From contig NZ_LBCQ02000007.1 in the NCBI RefSeq assembly GCF_001014615.2, positions 1-64,000 of the forward strand: 64,000 bases of DNA, given 5' to 3'. Shown piece after piece: positions 46,175 through 54,433 of the stretch (position 1 is the stretch's first letter; the number at the start of each line of letters is the position of its first letter). Position numbers and translations under genes: made by a program. The notes below the pieces were generated by a model that did no database searches, was not told the origin of the DNA, and saw only the letters and a program-made list of their open reading frames with translations. This DNA is from Aquamicrobium sp. LC103 (GTDB taxonomy: Bacteria; Pseudomonadota; Alphaproteobacteria; Rhizobiales; Rhizobiaceae).

Positions 46175-47434
46175 TCACGAAGCCTTGTAGATCACCTGGC
46201 GCACGTCGATATATTCGGCGCGGAATCCGGCCTCGCAGTAGTGCAGGTAGAACTCCCACAACTTGCGGAAGCGCTCGTCGAACCCCAGCGGCACGATTCG
46301 TTCCCAGGACTCCCAGAAACGCTTGCGCCATTCGGCGAGCGTGCGGGCGTAGTCCTGCGGAAAGATGCGCTCGCGCGCGAAGGTCAGCCCATGGGCCGAG
46401 CCGAGCGACTTCAGGATCGAAGGCGTCGGCAGCATGCCGCCGGGAAAGACATGGCGCTGGATGAAATCCGGCCGGGCGCGATAGCGGGGGAAGGCGTCCT
46501 CCTTGATGGTGATGATCTGCAGGCCCGCCGTGCCGCCGGGCTTCAGGCAGTCCTTCACCTTGCCGAAGAAGACGGGCCAGTATTTTTCTCCCACCGCCTC
46601 GAACATCTCGATCGAGGCGACGCGGTCGTACTTTCCCGCTTCGTCGCGATAGTCCTGGAACTTGATGTTCACCCTGTCCGAAAGGCCGGCGCGCGCGATC
46701 CGCTCCGTGGCGAAATCGTGCTGCTCGCGGCTGATGGTCAGGCCGGTCACGCGGCAGCCGATCTCCTTCGCGGCGAATTCGGCGAACCCGCCCCAGCCGC
46801 AGCCGATCTCCAGCACATGGTCGCTTGCTCCGATGCCGGCATCCTGCGCCAAAGCGCGGTATTTCGCCGCCTGGGCGCTTTCCAGATCGTTGGCGCCGGT
46901 GGAGAAGATGCCCGAGGAATAGGTCATCGAGGGATCGAGCCAGTGCCGGTAGAATGCGTTGCCGAGATCGTAATGGGCGGAAATGTTCCGTTTCGAGCCC
47001 GAGCGTGAGTTCTGGTTGAGCCAGTGGCGGACGCGCTGGAACGCACCGGCGAGCCAGCTGGCGCCGCCCGCCACCTTTTCGCCCGCCTCCTCGTTGACGA
47101 CAAAGAGCTCGAGGAAGGTGGTGACGTCGGGACTTTCCCAGTCGCCGTCCATATAGGATTCGGCGACGCCGATCGTCGCGCCGGAAAAGGCCCGGCCCGG
47201 CAGCTTCCAGTTCCTGAGGATCACTTGCGCGTCGGGACCCGGACCGTTGCCGCCGACCTTGATGACGCGGCCTTCGGGCGTGCGGATCGTCAGCGAGCCA
47301 TAGGGAATATCCATGGCAACGGAAAGAATCATGCGCGCGCGCGCCGGCAGGCCGCGCGTCATTTCCGCGAAATTCGAACGGTTGAGCGCAACGGCTTCGC
47401 CGGTAAGCCTTTCGTGCTTCGCTTCCATCGCCAT
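46175..47434 (-). CDS. cfa: Cyclopropane-fatty-acyl-phospholipid synthase
   Basis: A 419-residue SAM-dependent enzyme that converts unsaturated phospholipid acyl chains into cyclopropane forms. The SAM site is LEIGCGWGGFAEFAAKEIG (about 201-219), followed by GLTISREQHDFA, SIEMFEAVGEKYWP and FIQRHVFPGGMLPT. Conserved Cys and bicarbonate-site residues are in these blocks. It is convergent with the TauE gene, 13 bp apart. Confidence 0.94.
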   Translation of the reverse strand: MAMEAKHERLTGEAVALNRSNFAEMTRGLPARARMILSVAMDIPYGSLTIRTPEGRVIKVGGNGPGPDAQVILRNWKLPGRAFSGATIGVAESYMDGDWESPDVTTFLELFVVNEEAGEKVAGGASWLAGAFQRVRHWLNQNSRSGSKRNISAHYDLGNAFYRHWLDPSMTYSSGIFSTGANDLESAQAAKYRALAQDAGIGASDHVLEIGCGWGGFAEFAAKEIGCRVTGLTISREQHDFATERIARAGLSDRVNIKFQDYRDEAGKYDRVASIEMFEAVGEKYWPVFFGKVKDCLKPGGTAGLQIITIKEDAFPRYRARPDFIQRHVFPGGMLPTPSILKSLGSAHGLTFARERIFPQDYARTLAEWRKRFWESWERIVPLGFDERFRKLWEFYLHYCEAGFRAEYIDVRQVIYKAS

Positions 47435-47796
47435 GCGCCCTCCCTGCGCCTCGGGAAATCAACCCAGTTCGGCGGGCGCGAAAGTGACCGCCTCGGCGAG
47501 GCCGACCGTTGAAGCGGCTGCTTCAAGAGCCGGGCATCCGTCGCCAAGGCGCCTTATGCTCCCGACGAATTTTCGCCACAATCTTCCACGGCGGCGGGCA
47601 AAATCGCAAGAGGGCAGGGCGTCGGCACCGATCATGCAGGCGAAAGAGGGAGAACGGTTTGTGGAAAAGTAGGCCGGCTGGGCTTCGATGAGCCAGAGAA
47701 ATACGAATGTTCGATTCCCTCGCGCCGTTCGACGCCAGATCGCCCTGAAAATGCGACGGGATCGGGAAAACCGCGGAGGTAAGACGCCGCCCGAAG
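47435..47796. other. 362-bp intergenic region without a supported gene
   Basis: Between the divergent-end of cfa and the 3' end of the GntR gene no gene, RNA or clear terminator is seen. Short open frames here look non-coding (Arg/Ser-rich shadows). Confidence 0.5.
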
Positions 47797-48531
47797 CTAG
47801 CTTTCGATGCCCTGGCTGGACATCGTGGCGCGCGCCGTCCGGCTGACCGTGGAAACGAACCCCGGATTTTCCGAAGCCATCGTCGCGATGAGCGCGATGG
47901 TGCCCGAAAGGTGTTTCCGCAAGGCGGAGGCCGCGGCCTCGGGATCTTCCGTTTCGACGGCATCCACTATGGCAATGTGGTCGGTCAGCACCGACTGCAT
48001 CTTGCCTGGACGCGGCAGGTTGAGCCTGCGCAGCCGGTCGATGTGAACGGCATGGCGGCGCACGATCGGCCAGAGCATCGATATGTCCGCGGCTTCGTAT
48101 AGCGCCTTGTGGAAACGTCGATCCTCATCGTCGAAGCACTCGAAATCTTCCGCCTCGCAGCAGCGCGCCTGCTTGGCGATGATGCTCCTGAGGCGCTGGA
48201 TCAGGTCCGGATCGGGTGCCGCCGCAATCTTCTGGATCGCTTCGATCTCGATCGCCGACCGCAGGAAATGCGCCTGCCGCGCCTGTTCGGGATCGATCGG
48301 CGAGACCACCGTGCTCGACTGCGGAAATATCTGGACCAGCCCTTCGTCGGCAAGCTGCTGGAGCGCGTCGCGCACCGGGGTCTGGCTGACGCCGAACTCC
48401 ATCTGGATCGCCGCGCGGGAGAGCACGCTCTGCGGAGCAAGCTCCAGCCTGAGGATTCGATTGCGGAGGATTTCCGCAATCTGGGGGGCAACCTGCCTGG
48501 TTCTATCGAGCGCGATCATCAGCATTTCCAT
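47797..48531 (-). CDS. GntR-family (FCD) regulator
   Basis: A 244-residue regulator. The winged helix-turn-helix at about residues 12-80 has AEILRNRILRLELAP, FGVSQTPVRDALQQLADEGL and FPQSSTVVS. The all-helical FCD ligand domain (about 90-220) has its metal/effector residues in FDDEDRRFHKALYEAA, with later histidines. It diverges from the NitT/TauT-type importer. A perfect 16-bp palindrome in the 104-bp gap is a candidate operator. Confidence 0.92.
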   Translation of the reverse strand: MEMLMIALDRTRQVAPQIAEILRNRILRLELAPQSVLSRAAIQMEFGVSQTPVRDALQQLADEGLVQIFPQSSTVVSPIDPEQARQAHFLRSAIEIEAIQKIAAAPDPDLIQRLRSIIAKQARCCEAEDFECFDDEDRRFHKALYEAADISMLWPIVRRHAVHIDRLRRLNLPRPGKMQSVLTDHIAIVDAVETEDPEAAASALRKHLSGTIALIATMASENPGFVSTVSRTARATMSSQGIES

Positions 48532-48571
48532 AGCTACTGACTCGTTCGTAACACAATCCCGTTGATTGACA

Positions 48572-48587
48572 CACTAATATATTAGTG
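48572..48587. promoter_or_regulatory. Candidate GntR operator
   Basis: CACTAATATATTAGTG is a perfect 16-bp palindrome immediately after a TTGACA box (48566-48571). A regulator bound here would cover the spacer of the importer promoter. No clear -10 follows (TTTTGT at 48589). Confidence 0.6.
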
Positions 48588-48635
48588 CTTTTGTTGTTCG
48601 ACCTTCGATGGGACCGGGGGCGAAAGGGAGGAACG

Positions 48636-49637
48636 ATGAAAACAATGACCCGAATGGTGCTGGCTGCCGCGCTGTTTGCCTCGATGGGCACGGCTGCACT
48701 CGCCCAGGCCAAAACAGACATCTCCATCACCAGGCAGCCTGGTATTCTCTATCTGGCCAGCCACGTCATGGAGACGCAGGATCTCATCGAGAAACATGCG
48801 GCCAAGGCCGGACTCGATGGCGTGACCGTGGAGTGGCGCATGTTCAGCGGCGGCGGCGCGCAGACCGATGCCCTCCTTGCCGGCCAGGTCGACGTGGTGA
48901 ATACCGGCACCGGCAACCTGCTCCTGCTGTGGGACCGGACCAACGGCAATGTGAAGGGCATCACGGCGAGCTCGGCGCAGCCTGCTCTTTTGGTCTCGGT
49001 GAACCCGGATATAAAGTCGCTGGAAGATTTCGGCGCTGACGATCGTATCGCGGTCCCGACCGTCGGTGTCTCCACCCAGGCCATTCTGCTCCAGATGGCG
49101 GCGGCGGAGATGTTCGGGGAAGACCAGATTCGGCATTTCGACCCGATGACGGTGCAGATGGGGCATCCCGACGCGCTGGCCGCGCTCTCCAATTCGCAGC
49201 ACGAGGTGCGGAACCACTTTTCCTCGCCGCCCTTCCAGTACATCGCCCTGAAAAACGGCGCCCATCAGGTTGCGTCCTCGCGCGATATCATAGGAGGTCC
49301 GCTGACGCAGGCGACCTTTTTCACGACGGTGAGCTTCGCCGACGGCAATCCGGTCATCGTCCAGGCCATCCGCGACGCGACGGAAGAGGCGATCGACTTC
49401 ATCAACGAGGACATCGAAGGCGCGCTGCAGATGTACAAGGACATCTCCGGCGATCAGACCCCGCTCGAGGATCTGATCGGAATCATGCAGCAGCCGCACA
49501 TGATGGACTTCATCATGAAGCCGCAGGGGACGATGCGTTTCGCCGAGCATCTCCACAAGATCGGCACGCTGACGAAAATGCCGGAGAGCTGGACGGACTA
49601 CTACCTTCCGGCGTCGGCCGACCTCGACGGCAATTGA
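48636..49637 (+). CDS. ABC transporter substrate-binding protein, NitT/TauT type
   Basis: A 333-residue periplasmic protein. Residues 1-25 are a signal peptide ending AALAQA. The mature part has the SsuA/THI5-like fold pattern: SITRQPGILYLASHV, GGGAQTDALLAGQVDVVNTG and the FGADDRIAVPTVGVSTQ linker. It delivers an organic anion, sulfonate- or carboxylate-like, to the permease. The GGGAGG site is strong. It is the first gene of the transport operon under the GntR palindrome. Confidence 0.9.
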   Translation: MKTMTRMVLAAALFASMGTAALAQAKTDISITRQPGILYLASHVMETQDLIEKHAAKAGLDGVTVEWRMFSGGGAQTDALLAGQVDVVNTGTGNLLLLWDRTNGNVKGITASSAQPALLVSVNPDIKSLEDFGADDRIAVPTVGVSTQAILLQMAAAEMFGEDQIRHFDPMTVQMGHPDALAALSNSQHEVRNHFSSPPFQYIALKNGAHQVASSRDIIGGPLTQATFFTTVSFADGNPVIVQAIRDATEEAIDFINEDIEGALQMYKDISGDQTPLEDLIGIMQQPHMMDFIMKPQGTMRFAEHLHKIGTLTKMPESWTDYYLPASADLDGN

Positions 49638-49701
49638 TCCTTAGTTTTGCGCCAAGCGGCCGGGCGGATGCCCGGTCGCATTCCCAATAGGTGAGACCGA
49701 G

Positions 49702-50535
49702 ATGCTGGCAATTTCCGATCCCGCCGCCGCTCGCACGGCGCAGGGAGACGCCGCGAACGCGGCGCTTGTAGACGTGAGAAACGTCACGCTTCAATACAAG
49801 ACGAGCAGCCTTCTGGTGACCGCCACCGACGATGTGAGCTTCACCGTCGACCAATCCGACCGTTTCGTGCTGCTCGGGCCCTCGGGTTGCGGGAAATCGA
49901 CGCTGCTGAAGGCGATCGGCGGCTACATGAAGCCGACCGTCGGCTCGATCGCGGTCAATGGCCGGCCGGTCTCGCGGCCTGGTGCCGACCGGATGATGGT
50001 CTTCCAGGAATTCGACCAGCTCCTGCCGTGGAAGACCGTGCTCCACAACGTCATGTTCCCTCTGCTCGCGACGCGTCGCTTGCCGAGGAAGGAGGCGGAG
50101 GAGCGCGCCCGCCACTACATCGACAAGGTCAAGCTGACGCGCGCCGTCGACAGCTATCCGCATACGCTCTCGGGCGGCATGAAGCAGCGCGTCGCGATCG
50201 CGCGCGGCATGGCGATGCAGCCCGACGTCCTTCTGATGGACGAGCCCTTCGCCGCGCTGGACGCCCTGACGCGCCGCCAGATGCAGGACGAACTGCTCCA
50301 GCTTTGGGATGAAACCCGGTTCACCGTGATCTTCGTGACGCATTCGATCGCCGAGGCGATCAAGATCAGCAACCGGATCCTGCTGTTGTCGCCGCATCCG
50401 GGGCGGGTCAAGGCCGAGGTCCGCAACGTCGATTCCATTAAGGCGGATCATGCCGAGGCCGGCGCGCTCGAAAAGCGCATCCACGATCTGCTCTTTTCCG
50501 AAACCATCGAGGAGCCGGGCCATGTCCAGCGTTGA
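49702..50535 (+). CDS. ABC transporter ATP-binding protein, NitT/TauT type
   Basis: A 277-residue ATPase. Walker A is GPSGCGKST (about 60-68), the Q-loop is MVFQEFDQLLPW, the signature is LSGGMKQRVAIAR and Walker B is LLMDEPFAALD. The C-terminal HSIAEAIKIS H-loop follows. The Q-loop text is typical of the nitrate/taurine branch. Its end overlaps the permease start by 14 bp. Confidence 0.94.
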   Translation: MLAISDPAAARTAQGDAANAALVDVRNVTLQYKTSSLLVTATDDVSFTVDQSDRFVLLGPSGCGKSTLLKAIGGYMKPTVGSIAVNGRPVSRPGADRMMVFQEFDQLLPWKTVLHNVMFPLLATRRLPRKEAEERARHYIDKVKLTRAVDSYPHTLSGGMKQRVAIARGMAMQPDVLLMDEPFAALDALTRRQMQDELLQLWDETRFTVIFVTHSIAEAIKISNRILLLSPHPGRVKAEVRNVDSIKADHAEAGALEKRIHDLLFSETIEEPGHVQR

Positions 50536-51388
50536 ATTCGTCATGGCGGACGAGGCGGGCGGCGGCCGCGGCGGGCACATATCGCAGGTCGAGCGCAAAT
50601 TGGGCGCGTGGGAGCTGTTGTGGCGCGTCGGTGCCGTCCGCAAGACGCTCATCATCTTGGTCCTGGCCGGTGCATGGCAGCTCTATGCGACCTACCTCAA
50701 CAATCCCCTGCTTTTCCCGACGCTGACGGACACGCTCGAAGCGCTCTACCGCCGCACCATGGACGGGACGCTGCCGGCGCGCATGTGGACCACGCTGCAG
50801 ATCCTGGTCTCCGGCTACGTCATCGGAACGCTGCTCGCAGCGGTGCTGACCGTGCTGGCGATCAACACGCGGATCGGCACGGACTTCCTCGAGACGATGA
50901 CGGCGATGTTCAATCCGCTGCCGGCCATCTCGCTCCTGCCGCTGGCCCTCATCTGGTTCGGCCTGGGCCCGGCGTCGCTCGTCTTCGTGCTGATCCATTC
51001 CGTGCTGTGGGCGGTCGCGCTCAACACGCATACCGGCTTCACCAGCGTTTCGCAGACATTGCGCATGGTGGGCGCGAATTACGGGCTGCGCGGCCTTCCC
51101 TACGTGACGAAGATACTGATCCCCGCGGCGTTCCCCTCGATCCTGACCGGTCTCAAGATCGGCTGGGCCTTCGCCTGGCGCACGCTGATCGCGGCGGAGC
51201 TCGTCTTCGGCGTCTCATCCGGGCAGGGCGGCCTTGGCTGGTTCATCTTCGAGAACCGCAATCTGCTGCGCATTCCCGATGTTTTCGCCGGCCTGCTGAC
51301 CGTCATCATCATCGGCCTGATCGTCGAGAACGTGATCTTCCAGACCATCGAGCGCAACACCATCGCCCGTTGGGGCATGAAGGGCTGA
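50522..51388 (+). CDS. ABC transporter permease, NitT/TauT type
   Basis: A 288-residue inner-membrane protein with six hydrophobic segments. The EAA loop lies in MVGANYGLRGLPYVTKILIPAAFPSI (the ANYG...IPAAFPS part). A long hydrophilic N-terminus (about 40 residues) precedes the first helix. ATG 50522 overlaps the ATPase gene; ATG 50543 is possible. Confidence 0.92.
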   Translation: MSSVEFVMADEAGGGRGGHISQVERKLGAWELLWRVGAVRKTLIILVLAGAWQLYATYLNNPLLFPTLTDTLEALYRRTMDGTLPARMWTTLQILVSGYVIGTLLAAVLTVLAINTRIGTDFLETMTAMFNPLPAISLLPLALIWFGLGPASLVFVLIHSVLWAVALNTHTGFTSVSQTLRMVGANYGLRGLPYVTKILIPAAFPSILTGLKIGWAFAWRTLIAAELVFGVSSGQGGLGWFIFENRNLLRIPDVFAGLLTVIIIGLIVENVIFQTIERNTIARWGMKG

Positions 51389-51410
51389 CCGGCCGCTCAG
51401 GAAAGACGAC

Positions 51411-53150
51411 ATGACACGAAATAGAAAGACGCCTGCTTCCCTCCGCTCGGCGCGGTGGATGGCTCCGGACGACCAGCGTTCGTTCGGTCATCGCTCGCGA
51501 ACGATGCAGATGGGGTATGATCCGGTCGACTGGGAAGGCAAGCCGATCATCGCGATCCTCAACACCTGGTCCGACGCGCAGCCCTGCCACATGCATTTCA
51601 AGGACCGTGTCGAGTGGGTCAAGCGCGGCATTTTGCAGGCGGGCGGCTTCCCGATGGAACTTCCGGCGCTGTCCTTGTCGGAGAATTTCGTCAAGCCGAC
51701 GACCATGCTCTACCGCAACATGCTGGCGATGGAGACCGAGGAACTGCTGCGCAGCCATCCGATCGACGGCGCGGTGCTGATGGGCGGATGCGACAAGACC
51801 ACGCCCGGTCTGGCGATGGGCGCGACCACGATGGGCCTGCCCTTCATCTTCCTGCCTGCGGGGCCGATGCTGCGCGGCAATTACGCCGGAAAGTATCTCG
51901 GCTCGGGCACGGACGGTTTCAAATATTGGGACGAGCGCCGCGCCGGCACGATCTCGAAGGAGGAATGGCAAGGCATAGAGGGCGGCATCGCGCGCTCCTA
52001 CGGCCACTGCATGACGATGGGAACGGCGAGCACCATGACGGCGATCGCCGAGGCGATGGGGCTGACGCTGCCCGGCGCCTCGTCGATCCCCGCCGCCGAT
52101 GCGAGTCACCAGCGCATGTCGACGCAGTGCGGCCGGCGCATCGTCGACATGGTCTGGGAGGACCTGACGCCGGAGAAGATCATCACGCCGGCGGCGGTGA
52201 AGAACGCCGTGACCGTCGCCATGGCGACCGGCTGCTCGACCAATGCGATCATCCACCTGATCGCCATGGCAAGGCGGGCGGGCGTGCCGCTCGCGCTGGA
52301 CGATCTCGACCAGGTCGGACGCACCACGCCCGTCCTCGCCAACATACGCCCCTCCGGCACGACCTATCTGATGGAGGATTTCTACTATGCCGGCGGGCTG
52401 CGCGCGCTGATGCGCCAGCTCGGCGACAAGCTCGATTCTTCCGCCATCACCGTCACCGGCAGGCCGCTGACGGAGGGCCTCGATCAGGTGAAGATCTGGA
52501 ACGAGGACGTCATCCGTCCGCTCTCCAACCCGGTCTATCACGAGGGCTCGCTGGCGGTGCTGAAGGGAAATCTCTGCCCCGACGGCGCGGTCATCAAACC
52601 GGCTGCCTGCGACCCGAAGTTCCATCGCCACACCGGCCCGGCGCTGGTCGCCGACAGCTATCCGGAACTGAAGAAGATCATCGACGATCCGGACCATCCG
52701 ATGACGCCGGATACGGTTCTGGTGCTGCGCAATGCCGGCCCGCAGGGCGGCCCCGGAATGCCGGAATGGGGCATGATCCCGATGCCCAAGGCGCTGCTCA
52801 AGCTCGGCCTGCGCGACATGGTGCGCATTTCCGACGCGCGCATGTCGGGCACTTCCTTCGGAGCCTGCGTGCTGCATGCCGCGCCCGAGGCCTATGTCGG
52901 CGGGCCTCTGGCCCTGCTGCGCACCGGCGACATGGTCGAGCTCGACATTGCCGCCCGCCGGCTCGACATGCTGGTGAGCGAGGAGGAACTGGCGCGCCGA
53001 CGCGCCGAATGGACGGCTCCCGAACCCCGTTACCAGCGCGGCTACGGCTTCATGTTCTCCAAGCACATCGAGCAGGCCGACAAGGGCTGCGACTTCGACT
53101 TCCTCAGGACCGAGTACGGCCGCGCGGTCGACGAGCCCGTGATCTTCTGA
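51411..53150 (+). CDS. IlvD/Edd-family sugar-acid dehydratase (L-arabinonate dehydratase-like)
   Basis: A 579-residue iron-sulfur dehydratase that removes water from an aldonic acid to give a 2-keto-3-deoxy acid. Cluster cysteines are Cys59 (SDAQPCHMH), Cys127 (MGGCDKTTPG) and Cys201 (SYGHCMTMG). Lys129 is the carbamylated Mg ligand and Ser in ARMSGTSFGACVLH is the catalytic base. The size and positions agree closely with the sugar-acid branch rather than with amino-acid-synthesis IlvD. It begins 22 bp after the permease and precedes an aldolase gene, so uptake and catabolism of one substrate is the natural reading. Confidence 0.88.
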   Translation: MTRNRKTPASLRSARWMAPDDQRSFGHRSRTMQMGYDPVDWEGKPIIAILNTWSDAQPCHMHFKDRVEWVKRGILQAGGFPMELPALSLSENFVKPTTMLYRNMLAMETEELLRSHPIDGAVLMGGCDKTTPGLAMGATTMGLPFIFLPAGPMLRGNYAGKYLGSGTDGFKYWDERRAGTISKEEWQGIEGGIARSYGHCMTMGTASTMTAIAEAMGLTLPGASSIPAADASHQRMSTQCGRRIVDMVWEDLTPEKIITPAAVKNAVTVAMATGCSTNAIIHLIAMARRAGVPLALDDLDQVGRTTPVLANIRPSGTTYLMEDFYYAGGLRALMRQLGDKLDSSAITVTGRPLTEGLDQVKIWNEDVIRPLSNPVYHEGSLAVLKGNLCPDGAVIKPAACDPKFHRHTGPALVADSYPELKKIIDDPDHPMTPDTVLVLRNAGPQGGPGMPEWGMIPMPKALLKLGLRDMVRISDARMSGTSFGACVLHAAPEAYVGGPLALLRTGDMVELDIAARRLDMLVSEEELARRRAEWTAPEPRYQRGYGFMFSKHIEQADKGCDFDFLRTEYGRAVDEPVIF

Positions 53151-53194
53151 GACGGCACCGGCCGCTCCGCCATCAAACACGCTGCGAGGCATCC

Positions 53195-53917
53195 ATGACC
53201 GACTACATTCTCTCCGACGGGACACGCGCCAAACTGATGAAGGTTTCCACCGCCTCGGCGGCGACCGCGCTCTACAAAAGGGGCTTGCGCAACCAGTTCA
53301 TCCAGGGCGTTTCGCCGGTGAACTGGAAGGGCGTCAACATGGTCGGCCAGGCCTTCACCCTGCGCTACATCCCGGCGCGCGAGGACCGCAACCCGATCGA
53401 GGTGTTCCGCAATGCCGACCATCCCCAACGCGTCGCGATCGAGACCTGCCCGCCGGGCTGGATCCTGGTGATGGACAGCCGCAAGGATGCGCGCGCGGCC
53501 TCGGCCGGCTCGATCCTCGTGACGAGGCTGGCTGTCAGAGGAGGCGCGGGCATCGTCTCCGACGGCGGTTTCCGAGATGCCGAAGGCATCGGCCTGCTCG
53601 ACATGCCCGCCTATCACCAGCGGCCCTCCGCGCCGACAAACCTCACGCTGCACGAGGCGCTCGACATCAACGTGCCGATCTCCTGCGGTGACGCGCCGGT
53701 GTTTCCCGGCGACGTGCTTCTGGGCGACGGCGACGGCGTGATCGTTATTCCGGCCCATCTCGCCGACGAGATCGCGGCCGAATGCGCAGGCATGGAAAGC
53801 TTCGAGGACTTCGTGCTCGAGCAAGTCCAGCAGGGCGCCAGGATCATCGGCCTCTATCCGCCCACGACCGAAAAGGCCCAGGCCGATTATGCCGAATGGC
53901 GCAAGAAAGGCCTTTGA
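53195..53917 (+). CDS. RraA-family aldolase-like protein
   Basis: A 240-residue protein of the RraA/HMG-aldolase (4-hydroxy-4-methyl-2-oxoglutarate aldolase) family. It has GAGIVSDGGFRDAEGI, where Arg and Asp contact substrate and metal, and GDVLLGDGDGVIVIP. Family members in catabolic clusters cleave 2-keto-3-deoxy or 4-hydroxy-2-keto acids to pyruvate plus an aldehyde or acid. Here it follows the dehydratase by 44 bp and would act on its product. A regulatory RNase E inhibitor role is unlikely in this context. Confidence 0.85.
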   Translation: MTDYILSDGTRAKLMKVSTASAATALYKRGLRNQFIQGVSPVNWKGVNMVGQAFTLRYIPAREDRNPIEVFRNADHPQRVAIETCPPGWILVMDSRKDARAASAGSILVTRLAVRGGAGIVSDGGFRDAEGIGLLDMPAYHQRPSAPTNLTLHEALDINVPISCGDAPVFPGDVLLGDGDGVIVIPAHLADEIAAECAGMESFEDFVLEQVQQGARIIGLYPPTTEKAQADYAEWRKKGL

Positions 53918-54257
53918 AGCCATTTCGACGAACCGTTGAAAGCCTGTCCCGAAAAGCCGTGCGCCTGACGCCAGACTTCTGATCGCAGGCGAATTGGGCC
54001 GCCGCCAAGGCCAGCTTCGCCTCCGGTCCGGCCCATGGCCCTTACCGTGAATTCAGCGTTGAAACGTCCAGGCCCGTCGCGCGTGCCTGGACGGTGGCGG
54101 AAGCATGTTTCGAGGACCATGCGGCGATCAGCCGAAAACAGCGCCTGGCCTTCCTGAATGCCATCTCTCCCGCGCACGAGCTACTCGGACGAACAGGGCT
54201 GCCCGGGGGGAAATGCTCGGACAAAGCCGCAGGATCCGATCTGCAGCGAAATGAATC

Positions 54258-54271
54258 GCATACATGTATGC
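54258..54271. repeat. Perfect 14-bp palindrome
   Basis: GCATACATGTATGC is a perfect dyad 176 bp before the UGSC-like gene and about 115 bp before the promoter dyad. It shares the ATAC/GTAT core with the TGTATACA site, so it may be a second operator of the same regulator. Confidence 0.55.
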
Positions 54272-54380
54272 ACGATCGCGGCGGGGACGGGCAGGGAAAA
54301 TCAAGAAATTGCAGGCTTTCCCGTGCATTTATCCGTCATCTGGCGCATGGCCAGTGTTTCAAATTCAGCGTTGCGTCCAT

Positions 54381-54409
54381 TTGATTGTATACATAAGTCG
54401 TGATATTGT
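54381..54409 (+). promoter_or_regulatory. Promoter with internal operator for the UGSC-like operon
   Basis: TTGATT (54381-54386), a 17-bp spacer and TATTGT (54404-54409) form a sigma-70-like promoter 25 bp before the ATG. The spacer begins with TGTATACA (54386-54393), a perfect dyad matching the TNGTATACNA-like sites bound by FCD GntR proteins. The downstream GntR at 57066-57758 is the likely ligand. Confidence 0.65.
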
Positions 54410-54433
54410 ATTGCAATTAAAGGGAGGAAACCA

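Larger units (their letters stand above)
53918..54433. other. 516-bp intergenic region with promoter and dyads
   Basis: No gene can be supported. The right half is A/T-richer than its surroundings and contains the GCATACATGTATGC dyad and the promoter with the TGTATACA dyad described separately. No T-run terminator is obvious after the RraA-like gene. Confidence 0.55.

Noticed and set aside
51309-53225. Open frame of 638 codons antisense to the IlvD-type dehydratase
   Set aside because: Arg/His/Gly-rich shadow; the dehydratase frame has all cluster ligands.
53195-53917. RNase E inhibitor RraA
   Set aside because: The protein is longer than E. coli RraA and lies after a sugar-acid dehydratase, so an aldolase role is more likely.
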